Shown: positions 50,025-57,276 of the stretch, piece after piece
Position numbering within the stretch: the first letter of the stretch is position 1
Layout: every line of letters begins with the position of its first letter
NCBI GenBank assembly: GCA_937949555.1
Contig: CALEDV010000009.1
Coordinates: 1 to 57,276, forward strand
Source: an uncultured bacterium
GTDB lineage: Bacteria; Nitrospirota; Thermodesulfovibrionia; Thermodesulfovibrionales; Dissulfurispiraceae
DNA length: 57,276 nucleotides
Reading direction: 5' to 3'
Notes under the pieces: generated by a model
Told to the model about the DNA's origin: nothing
The model's input: only the letters and a program-made list of their open reading frames with translations
Database searches by the model: none
Made by a program: the position numbers and the translations under genes

Positions 50025-51488
50025 ATGTGGAGTGATCTTATAAAACTTAAGGTCCTTGTGCTTGGTATGGCAAGGAGTGGATTGACTGCAGCAAATCTCT
50101 TAAAAGCGGCAGGTTGCACCGTCACTATTTCAGACTGCAAGGGTTATGCAGCCCTTGAGCCATACCTCTCACAACTCTCAGAGGGCATTGAGATTGTTAT
50201 AGGCGAGCATCCAATGTCTCTCCTTGATCAAAAAGACCTGATTGTTTTAAGTCCTGGCATTCCGCTGAATATCCCTTTACTTATAGAGGCGCAAAGGCAG
50301 GGCATACCAATTGTATCTGAGGTTGAAGCCGCCTATGAGGTCTTGCAGAGATTCAAAGCCACTATGCCCTTTGTTGATTTGCTATTTCTTGCTGTTACAG
50401 GGACCAACGGGAAGTCCACCACCACAACCCTTCTTCATGAATTCCTAATAAACAGCGGGTACAACTCCATTCTTGCAGGCAACATTGGCAGCGCCCTATC
50501 AGGAGAGGCACACCGCTTTATTGAAACGGAAAATATCTACGATTATCCAAATGTATATTTTTTCGTTTTAGAACTATCAAGCTTCCAATTAGAAACCATC
50601 AAGGACTTCAAACCCTACGGCTCCACAATACTTAATATAACGCCTGACCACCTTGACAGATACAAAAGCATGACTGATTATGCGCACGCAAAATTCAGAA
50701 TATTCAAAAATCAGACCTCCGAAGGGTTTATAGTCCTCAACGGTGATGATCCTCATCTTTTCAAAGGGGCTCACAGGATAAATACAATCCCCGAGGAGCT
50801 ACGACCATCGCTATTTTACTTTAGCAGAACAAAACAAACCCATGGCGCCTTTTATGCTCAAAATAAGATTCACTTCAATATAACAGCGGATGCAATCAAA
50901 GGACTCCTAATAAAGATTGACCCCGAAGTTAGAAATCTAACCCTCTATCCTGAGAGGTTTAAACTTAAGGGAGTGCATAACATTGAAAATGTCATGGCTG
51001 CTTCACTCATGGCAGCGCTTGCAGGCTGCGGAAAAGACGCCCTAGAACATACCCTGGAAACCTTTGCAGGTCTTGAACACAGACTTGAGTTTGTAAGAGA
51101 GCTAAATGGAGTTGTTTATATTAATGACTCAAAGGGCACTAATATTGGAGCCGTTGCAAAATCTTTAGAGGGATATGAAACCCCTGTAATACTGATCGCT
51201 GGAGGCAGAGATAAATCCAGCGACTTCAGCCTTCTAAGGCAGTCAGTAAAAGAGAAGGTAAAATCTTTGATCCTTATAGGTGAGGCAGCTGATAAGATAT
51301 CAAAGGCCTTAGAGGGATGTTGTGATATCCACTTTGCGAAGGACCTAAGTTCTGCAGTTATAAAGGCAAAGGAGCAGGCAACTGAGGGAGATACCGTACT
51401 GCTCTCTCCCGCCTGTGCAAGCTTTGACATGTTTAGAGACTTTGAAGATAGGGGTAGACAATTCAAGGAGATTGTCAGAGGATTATGA
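50025..51488 (+). CDS. murD: UDP-MurNAc-L-alanine:D-glutamate ligase
   Basis: Adds D-Glu to UDP-MurNAc-L-Ala; 487 residues. The N-terminal Rossmann part has VLVLGMARSGLTAANLL. ATP binding is VTGTNGKSTTTTLLHEFL, with HDLDRYKS-like site as ITPDHLDRYKSMTDY and YINDSKGTNIGAVAKSLEG near the C-terminal domain. No SD is clear before the ATG. Its stop overlaps ftsW as ATGA. It is slightly longer than usual (about 450). Confidence 0.95.
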   Translation: MWSDLIKLKVLVLGMARSGLTAANLLKAAGCTVTISDCKGYAALEPYLSQLSEGIEIVIGEHPMSLLDQKDLIVLSPGIPLNIPLLIEAQRQGIPIVSEVEAAYEVLQRFKATMPFVDLLFLAVTGTNGKSTTTTLLHEFLINSGYNSILAGNIGSALSGEAHRFIETENIYDYPNVYFFVLELSSFQLETIKDFKPYGSTILNITPDHLDRYKSMTDYAHAKFRIFKNQTSEGFIVLNGDDPHLFKGAHRINTIPEELRPSLFYFSRTKQTHGAFYAQNKIHFNITADAIKGLLIKIDPEVRNLTLYPERFKLKGVHNIENVMAASLMAALAGCGKDALEHTLETFAGLEHRLEFVRELNGVVYINDSKGTNIGAVAKSLEGYETPVILIAGGRDKSSDFSLLRQSVKEKVKSLILIGEAADKISKALEGCCDIHFAKDLSSAVIKAKEQATEGDTVLLSPACASFDMFRDFEDRGRQFKEIVRGL

Positions 51489-52729
51489 GCTCTGCCCCAG
51501 ACAAGTGGCTTATTTTCATTGTATCAATGCTAATAATTGTCGGTCTTTTATCTGTTTATAGCTCTACCTCTGTCATATCCCCTGATGTGATCGAGAAGAA
51601 TCAAGTAAAGGGTAAAAACCTCAGCCCCTTTAGCTTCCTAAAGAAACAACTCTTTACTGTTGCAATAGGTTCATTAGCCCTTCTGATCTTCTATAAGCTG
51701 AAGCCTCAATATGTGGAAAAGCTGACATTTCCAATGCTCATAATATCACTTATTTGCATCCTATTGGTATTTACATCCTTAGGGGTAAGTGCAGGAGGGG
51801 CAAGAAGGTGGATAAAGGCATGGCCTTCCGTTTTTCAACCCTCGGAACTTGTCAAGCTCTCAATGGTGCTATTTATTGCATGGTATATGAGCTCTAAATA
51901 TTTTGATAAGAATCGTATTAAAACCTTTATCGCACCCATATCCGTTATGGCGCTTTTTCAGATAATATTTATTAGACAGCCTGATTTTGGCGCTGTTATG
52001 AGTCTTGGGATTCTCACTATGACGATGCTATTTATCGGAGGTTTGAAGCTACGATACATAGCTGCCATTGCAGTGTTAGCCCTGCCATTTATTGTAAAAC
52101 TCGCCCTTGAACCCTATCGTCTCAAGAGGATAACTACCTTCTTGGACCCATGGAAAGACCCCCTTGGAAGCGGTTTCCAGCTCGTGCAGTCCTTCATTGC
52201 CCTTGGCAGTGGCGGGATAAGTGGTGTGGGACTCGGAGAGGGCAGACAAAAACTATCCTACCTGCCTGAGATACACACCGATTTCATATTCTCTCTCATA
52301 GGAGAGGAACTGGGTTTTGTGGGGGCCTCAATAGTAGTTGTGCTGTTTATGCTGCTCTTTATTAAGGGGATATTAATAGCAAGAAAGACACAACATGAGT
52401 TTTACAGACATCTCGCTTACGGAATAACCTTCATGTTTACCTTTCAAGCGCTTATAAACTTTGCAGTTGTCACGGGCATGGCACCTACAAAAGGGCTTCC
52501 CCTACCCTTTATAAGTTACGGGGGTTCTTCACTGCTTGTAAATATGATTGCAGTGGGTCTGCTGCTAAACATATCTAAACACGTCACATACTATGAAAAG
52601 AGGATACCTCAGAGCTTATCAAAGGAACAGGTTCTTCCTGCAACAAAGGTACCCACTAAAGTAACCTTTGCCAGGAGAGAATTTAAAAGGGTATATACCT
52701 TAAACAGGGATAATAATTCGTTCTTTTGA
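51485..52729 (+). CDS. ftsW: FtsW septal glycosyltransferase
   Basis: A SEDS-family membrane protein of 414 residues with about ten transmembrane helices, working with FtsI in septal wall synthesis. Family motifs include SAGGARRWIKAWPSVFQPSE, PDFGAVMSLGILTM, GSGGISGVGLGEGRQKLSYL, HTDFIFSLIGEELGFVGAS and PLPFISYGGSSLLVNM. It follows murD with a 4-base overlap. The C-terminal tail (about 375-414) is basic and soluble. A 132-base gap separates it from murG. Confidence 0.96.
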   Translation: MSSAPDKWLIFIVSMLIIVGLLSVYSSTSVISPDVIEKNQVKGKNLSPFSFLKKQLFTVAIGSLALLIFYKLKPQYVEKLTFPMLIISLICILLVFTSLGVSAGGARRWIKAWPSVFQPSELVKLSMVLFIAWYMSSKYFDKNRIKTFIAPISVMALFQIIFIRQPDFGAVMSLGILTMTMLFIGGLKLRYIAAIAVLALPFIVKLALEPYRLKRITTFLDPWKDPLGSGFQLVQSFIALGSGGISGVGLGEGRQKLSYLPEIHTDFIFSLIGEELGFVGASIVVVLFMLLFIKGILIARKTQHEFYRHLAYGITFMFTFQALINFAVVTGMAPTKGLPLPFISYGGSSLLVNMIAVGLLLNISKHVTYYEKRIPQSLSKEQVLPATKVPTKVTFARREFKRVYTLNRDNNSFF

Positions 52730-52861
52730 TGTCTATTTACTATGGAACAAGCAACCCTAATCAAGGCATGTCTAAGGTTAGGTTTGCAAAGGACAATGCA
52801 AATAATAACTGGCTGTCATAAAGGATTCACACAATCATGGGCTTAAGGGAATAATATTAAA

Positions 52862-53983
52862 ATGAGATTCATCATATCAGGAGGAGGCACTGGAGGTCAT
52901 CTATATCCTGCAATAGCAGTAGCAGAGGAATTGATTCAAAGAGGGCTAACAGGTAAAAAAGCAAAGGAAGACATCCTTTTTGTGGGTACCGAGCATGGAA
53001 TTGAAAAAAATATAGTCCCAAGGGAAGGATACCCAATTGAGTATCTTCATGTAACTGGATTCGTAGGAAAATCCTTTCTTCAAAAATTAAGATCCCTCTT
53101 TCAATTTGCCCTTTCTTTTAAAAGTGCCTTCAGGATACTCAATAGATTCAGACCAAAGGCAGTGATAGGCTCAGGAGGATACGCATCTCTTACAGTAGTA
53201 ATATGTGCTTCTCTAAAGGGAATTCCCACCATCGCCCTTGAACAGAACTCAGTGCCAGGACTCTCAAACAGGATCCTTAGCAGGTTTGTTGATGCCCTCT
53301 GTGTTACCTATGAAGATAGCATGTCCTTTTTCCCTGCGGAGAAAACCTTTCATACGGGCAATCCAATAAGGACAAGGATCCTAAAAACAGACATAGAGGA
53401 GGCATTAAAGACATTTCCAGTGGATAGAACGAAAAAGACCATACTTGTATTTGGAGGAAGTTCGGGTGCAATAAGCATCAACTCTGCGATAATAGACGCT
53501 CTACCCTATATGCTTGACCTTAAACTATACATTCAATTTATACACCAGACAGGAGAGAAAGACTTCGATCGAATCAAAGAACACTACAAAAAGGCTGGAT
53601 TTAATGCCCTTGTCTATAAATTTGTGCATACCATAGGCGAGGCTTACACAGTATCGGATTTATTGATATGCAGGGCAGGCGCCACCACACTGTCAGAAAT
53701 CACCGCTGCAGGCAAGGCAGCAATACTCATCCCTTATCCCTATGCTGCAGCAAATCATCAGGAAAAGAATGCCTTAAGGCTTGAGGCAATAAATGCGGCG
53801 AAGGTGATAAAGGAAAAGAATCTCTCCGGTGAGGTGCTTGCATCCACCATAAGAAAGATATTAATTGACAGCGAGGAATATAAGAATATGGAGAAGGCGT
53901 CCTACTCCCTTGGCAAACCAGAGGCTACAGAGAAAGTCGTAAATATTATAACGAGCCTTGTAAATAGAACTAAGGCACAATAG
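52862..53983 (+). CDS. murG: MurG lipid II synthase
   Basis: A GT-B glycosyltransferase of 373 residues, adding GlcNAc to lipid I on the cytoplasmic face. The N-terminal GGGTGGHLYPAIAVAEEL, the G-rich loop GSGGYASLTVV, and the UDP-GlcNAc site CRAGATTLSEITAAGKAAI with PYPYAAANHQEKNA are clear. It is the last cell-wall gene of the cluster in this window; murC, murB, ddl, ftsQ, ftsA and ftsZ do not follow. The next gene is convergent. Confidence 0.97.
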   Translation: MRFIISGGGTGGHLYPAIAVAEELIQRGLTGKKAKEDILFVGTEHGIEKNIVPREGYPIEYLHVTGFVGKSFLQKLRSLFQFALSFKSAFRILNRFRPKAVIGSGGYASLTVVICASLKGIPTIALEQNSVPGLSNRILSRFVDALCVTYEDSMSFFPAEKTFHTGNPIRTRILKTDIEEALKTFPVDRTKKTILVFGGSSGAISINSAIIDALPYMLDLKLYIQFIHQTGEKDFDRIKEHYKKAGFNALVYKFVHTIGEAYTVSDLLICRAGATTLSEITAAGKAAILIPYPYAAANHQEKNALRLEAINAAKVIKEKNLSGEVLASTIRKILIDSEEYKNMEKASYSLGKPEATEKVVNIITSLVNRTKAQ

Positions 53984-54040
53984 CAAAGGCACCTTTAGTC
54001 CCTTATGCTATTGCACCTATCCTGAGAAATATCAAATCCG

Positions 54041-55972
54041 TTACTTTATTCTTGCCCCTTCTGAGACTTCCCGATCAATTGTAATTATCGACAGTCTGCC
54101 CTCTTTATCAGTAGCCGCAAGCAACATACCCTTGGATTCTATCCCCATTAGTTTTGCAGGCTTTAGATTACATACTACAACTATATGCCTTTGCACCAAG
54201 TCCTCTGGGCTATAGTCTTTGCCTATGCCAGCGACAATCTGCCTGACCTCTCCTGTATCAACCTTCAGTCTCAAAAGCTTATCAGATTTTGGAACCCTTT
54301 CTGCCTCAAGCACCCTTCCTACCTTGAGTTGTACTTTGGCAAATTCTTCAATGGACACTAAGTTTTCCGATGGCAGGTCAGAAGAAGCAGGTGCTGGCTG
54401 CTGCCTTTTTGACTCTATGCGAGGGAAAAGAGAAGAGGCCTTGTTCACAGAGCTTCCATGCCTCAACCGCCCCCACTTAGACTCTGATATGAGATTTAAA
54501 TCAGCAATAGGAGTTTCAACTCCAAGCTGTCTCAGTATCCTCTCTGCACTCTCTGGCATAAAAGGGATCAGATAGAGCGCCACAAAACGAAGTGCCTCTG
54601 CGGAGGTATAGAGGACCCTTTGCAGTTCCGCCCTTTTATCCGAGGAAGCGGCAAGAGACCAAGGCTGCGAGGCATCAATGTATTTGTTAAGGGACGACAC
54701 GAGGGTCCATATCTCCTCAAGCGCCCTATGAAAGGCAAGGCACGATAGATGTTTATCAACCCTCTCAAAGAGGGATAGGCATAAATCCTTAATAGAGGCA
54801 TCCTCAGAATCTGATTCGGGTATTATGCCGTTACAATACTTACCTATCATCATAAGGATCCTGCTTGTGAGATTGCCCAAATCATTTGCAAGATCTACAT
54901 TTATCCTTTTTATCAAAGCCGTTTCTGAAAAATCCCCGTCAAGCCCAAAGGGCACCTCCCTGAACAGGAAAAACCTAAAGGCATCTACGCCAAACCTATT
55001 AGCCACCTCCACAGGATTGATCACATTACCAAGAGACTTTGACATCTTCCTGCCCTCAATGGTCCACCATCCATGGGCAAAGATATTTTCTGGAAGGGGC
55101 AGGTCAATAGCCATAAGCATTGCGCTCCAATAAACAGCATGGGTTGTAAGTATGTCTTTCCCAATTAGCTGATTAGTGGCAGGCCACCAGCAGGAGGAAT
55201 GCAACTTATCCTTTCCTGCTACCTGTTCTGCCCTGTAGGCAGGACAGAGATAAAGGGTAGCAGATAGGTAATTTGCAAGGGCATCGAACCATACATAGGT
55301 GACATAATCCTCATCAAAGGGCAGAGGAATGCCCCAGGACAGCCTGCTCTTGGGTCTTGAGATGCAAAGGTCCCCTAAGGGATTTGATAAAAGAAAGCCC
55401 AACACCTCATTGCGGCGGCTTTCAGGCAAAATAAACCCTTCCTTTTCCTGCACATGCCTGATAAGCCTATCCTGATATTTTGACATCAAAAAGAAATAGT
55501 TGCTCTCCTCAATCTCCTCTACTGGTCTTCCGCAATCGGGACAATTACCGTTAATGAGGTCCTTTTGAGTCCAGAAACGTTCACAGGGTGTGCAATACAT
55601 GCCCTTGTATGTCCTCTTTTCAATCTCCCCTTTGTCTTTTATAGTCTGGAGCATTGCCTGCACAATCTCTTTGTGCGAAGGATCAGTAGTCCTTATGAAG
55701 GCGTCATAGCTTATGTTAAGGGTCCTCCAGAGTTCCCTAAAATTATTCACATAAAGATCCGCATGCTCCTGCGGTGAATGCCCCTTTTCCTTGGCAGCCC
55801 TTTCAATCTTCTGCCCGTGCTCATCAGTTCCTGTCAGAAAAAAAACATCCAGCCCCTTTAATCTGTTGTATCGAGCAAGGATATCAGCAGCTACAGTTGT
55901 ATAGGCATGACCTATATGGGGAGAGTCGTTAACATAATAAATTGGTGTAGTAACATAGTATTGCCGGTTCAT
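54041..55972 (-). CDS. metG: methionyl-tRNA synthetase with C-terminal tRNA-binding domain
   Basis: Charges tRNA-Met and initiator tRNA; 643 residues. HIGH motif is DSPHIGHAYTTV near the N-terminus, the zinc cysteines are CTPCERFWTQK and GNCPDCGRPVEE, and KMSKS is GRKMSKSLGNVI at about residue 309. A C-terminal EMAP/Trbp-111-like domain follows (VQLKVGRVLEAERVPKSDKL, LVQRHIVVVCNLKPAKL) that strengthens tRNA binding and dimerisation. It overlaps the PSP1 gene by 4 bases. Confidence 0.97.
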   Translation of the reverse strand: MNRQYYVTTPIYYVNDSPHIGHAYTTVAADILARYNRLKGLDVFFLTGTDEHGQKIERAAKEKGHSPQEHADLYVNNFRELWRTLNISYDAFIRTTDPSHKEIVQAMLQTIKDKGEIEKRTYKGMYCTPCERFWTQKDLINGNCPDCGRPVEEIEESNYFFLMSKYQDRLIRHVQEKEGFILPESRRNEVLGFLLSNPLGDLCISRPKSRLSWGIPLPFDEDYVTYVWFDALANYLSATLYLCPAYRAEQVAGKDKLHSSCWWPATNQLIGKDILTTHAVYWSAMLMAIDLPLPENIFAHGWWTIEGRKMSKSLGNVINPVEVANRFGVDAFRFFLFREVPFGLDGDFSETALIKRINVDLANDLGNLTSRILMMIGKYCNGIIPESDSEDASIKDLCLSLFERVDKHLSCLAFHRALEEIWTLVSSLNKYIDASQPWSLAASSDKRAELQRVLYTSAEALRFVALYLIPFMPESAERILRQLGVETPIADLNLISESKWGRLRHGSSVNKASSLFPRIESKRQQPAPASSDLPSENLVSIEEFAKVQLKVGRVLEAERVPKSDKLLRLKVDTGEVRQIVAGIGKDYSPEDLVQRHIVVVCNLKPAKLMGIESKGMLLAATDKEGRLSIITIDREVSEGARIK

Positions 55973-56916
55973 TTCTTAAAGTATTTCCTCCTTCTAAAAC
56001 CTTTTCTTTCAGGTTTTATCTCGTCGCCCCTGATATTGTCATTACCCTGGTTCATATCCAAAGATGCATCCTTCACAGGGTGTGTTGTTTTAGGCTTGTC
56101 TTGCCCGTACAGTCCTGTCAAATTATCGCTTTTATGTTCCTTTTGTATTGGCAACTCATCACCTTCAGTCTCCTTGTCTTCCTCTGTTATTGTAGAGAGT
56201 ATAGATGCCATTGTAGCATCGCCAGTCCCTAAATTGACTGGCTCATCCTGCGGAACTGGTTCATCCTCTAAGGCAATATCCTTTGGGTCCCCATCAAACT
56301 CATATCTTAGACAACACATCAATCTTCCGCAGAGTCCTGATAGTTTTGCAACATTTAGAACTAATTCCTGATCCTTTGCCATCTTTATTGCCACAGGTTC
56401 AAAGCTCGACAGAAAAGTGGCACAGCATAGTTCTCTACCACAGATGCCTATTCCTCCTATCATCTTTGATTCATCTCTCACGCCAACCTGTCTCATCTCT
56501 ATCCTCGTCCTAAAACGGGCAGCAAGGTCTTTTACCAGCTCTCTAAAATCTATTCTCCCATCGGCAGTGAAAAAGAAGATGATCCGTTTCCTGTCAATTG
56601 TAGATTCGGTGCATATAAGCTTCATCTGAATACCCCTTGCCTTTATCCTCTCAAGGCAGTAATCATAGGCTTCCTTTTCAATATTCTTATTCTCCCTTAC
56701 AGCCTCAAGGTCTTCCTCTGTAGCAAGCCTTAAAACCTGCTTCAAGGGTCTGGTTTCTTTATCTACAAAAATCTTCTCCCTTATTACCCTCCCTAAGGTG
56801 AGTCCGAAATCAGATTCAACCACAACTAGGTCGTTCTTTCTTAGAGACAATCCTGCAGCATCAAAATCGTATATCTTCCCTGCCCTCTTGAATCTAATAC
56901 CAACAATCTCAGGCAT
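55969..56916 (-). CDS. PSP1-domain protein (RicT/YaaT-type)
   Basis: A 315-residue protein of the PSP1/RicT family. The core has VVVESDFGLTLGRVI, RTRIEMRQVGVRDESKMI, GGIGICGRELCCATFLSSFE and KLSGLCGRLMCCLRYE; the two CC-containing motifs can hold an Fe-S cluster, as in RicT with its partners. The C-terminal ~75 residues are acidic and low in complexity, ending in a basic tail. In Gram-positives RicT affects RNA processing; here it is coupled to metG. Family firm; function in this organism not known. Confidence 0.9.
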   Translation of the reverse strand: MPEIVGIRFKRAGKIYDFDAAGLSLRKNDLVVVESDFGLTLGRVIREKIFVDKETRPLKQVLRLATEEDLEAVRENKNIEKEAYDYCLERIKARGIQMKLICTESTIDRKRIIFFFTADGRIDFRELVKDLAARFRTRIEMRQVGVRDESKMIGGIGICGRELCCATFLSSFEPVAIKMAKDQELVLNVAKLSGLCGRLMCCLRYEFDGDPKDIALEDEPVPQDEPVNLGTGDATMASILSTITEEDKETEGDELPIQKEHKSDNLTGLYGQDKPKTTHPVKDASLDMNQGNDNIRGDEIKPERKGFRRRKYFKK

Positions 56917-57134
56917 ATCTTCAAAGGTCTCCTTTTTTCATTTGACAATAATAGCAAAAACCCGTTACTTAGCTAAAAAACACCTATCCTTCAGAAAAAG
57001 GTGAGCAATACAGGGATCCTAAGATACTTAGCAAACTCAACTTTCCTATGTCTTAATCTTGCAAATCCCATATTCTGCTTTGAGATTATAATAACTGACA
57101 GAAAGAACTTGCAAATAAGGGGTGATAGATCGCC
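56917..57134. other. intergenic region with no gene seen
   Basis: About 218 AT-rich bases upstream of the PSP1 gene. A few stops occur in each frame and no stem-loop or promoter stands out. It leads into the third MITE-like copy. Confidence 0.6.
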
Positions 57135-57276
57135 AAAATTGCCGATAGAAACCTGTAAGGAGTAAGAGGGCATGCCTGAAAGCCTTTATACTGCCACAGG
57201 GTTTATTAAAAAGGGCCATAGGTCATTCAGTCCCCAAGAGGTGATTTAAATAGCATTATTTGTAAAAGTCCAAAGG
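57135..57276 (+). mobile_element. MITE-like element, copy 3 (cut by window edge)
   Basis: The left 142 bases of the same element: AAAATTGCCGATAG, then AAACCTGTAAGG, AGTAAGAGGGCATGCCTGAA and the shared internal GCCACAGGGTTTATTAAAAA with GTCCCCAAGAGGTGATTTAA. It is in the same orientation as copy 2. Some bases agree with copy 1 rather than copy 2 (AAACCTGT; GATTTAAxTAGCATTATTTG), so copies 1 and 3 are the closer pair. The right end is outside the window. Confidence 0.8.

Noticed and set aside
1-57276. CRISPR arrays, rRNA, tRNA and intact transposase genes
   Set aside because: I looked for regularly spaced repeats, typical RNA sequence blocks and transposase motifs and saw none; only the MITE-like units repeat.

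Overview
The window is a gene-dense stretch of a bacterial chromosome (about 45% GC by eye). Gene content suggests a Gram-negative, pilus-bearing anaerobe or microaerophile. A Nitrospirota member of the Thermodesulfovibrio type is my best guess from overall gene flavour: CooC-type ATPase, UbiD-type decarboxylase, M23-bactofilin pair, meso-DAP MurE. This placement is inference, because no rRNA or tRNA gene is present.

Layout. (1) 2-9285, plus strand: a chemosensory operon holding the end of a receptor (MCP), a triple-domain CheW, CheB, a HEAT-repeat protein, CheR, CheY, CheA, a small STAS-like protein, a second CheY and a sensor-less membrane MCP. Most junctions overlap or nearly touch. (2) 9586-18337, minus strand: a long run whose members mostly overlap: response regulator, valS, an unknown beta-solenoid-like membrane protein, nadC, purM, an M23 endopeptidase, a bactofilin, a YbgC-type thioesterase and a DUF815 AAA+ ATPase. 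The M23-bactofilin pair looks like a cell-shape module. (3) 18559-20821, minus strand: an Fe-S cluster operon iscR-tusA-iscS-iscU, in which the cysteine desulfurase lacks the PLP-binding lysine. (4) 21313-30846: accessory and housekeeping genes: PBP1A, a Zn-ribbon protein, lipoproteins, UspA, CooC, LOG, a DppD/DppF ATPase pair with cobM, and a UbiD-type decarboxylase. (5) 31228-35894: a PilT/PilU ATPase with a degenerate receiver protein, an exported OB-fold-like protein behind a sigma-54-type promoter, and an M1 peptidase. (6) 36557-40814: sbcD-sbcC. (7) 41235-53983, plus strand: the dcw cell-wall and division cluster mraZ-rsmH-(small ORF)-ftsL-ftsI-murE-murF-mraY-dacA-murD-ftsW-murG, with a good promoter and three 10-bp-spaced MraZ boxes at its head. 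(8) 54041-56916, minus strand: metG and a PSP1/RicT-type gene.

Between genes there are three copies (one cut by the window edge) of a ~205 bp element with terminal inverted repeats. It looks like a miniature inverted-repeat transposable element. There is also an orphan perfect Fur-type operator at 41002-41016 and several short gene-relic candidates. Three genes (iscR, dppD, ubiD-like) have a -10 box so close to the start codon that leaderless mRNAs are likely.

The observations I rate highest are the lysine-less IscS in an otherwise normal iscR-tusA-iscS-iscU operon, and the MITE-like family. I saw no CRISPR array, tRNA, rRNA or intact insertion sequence.
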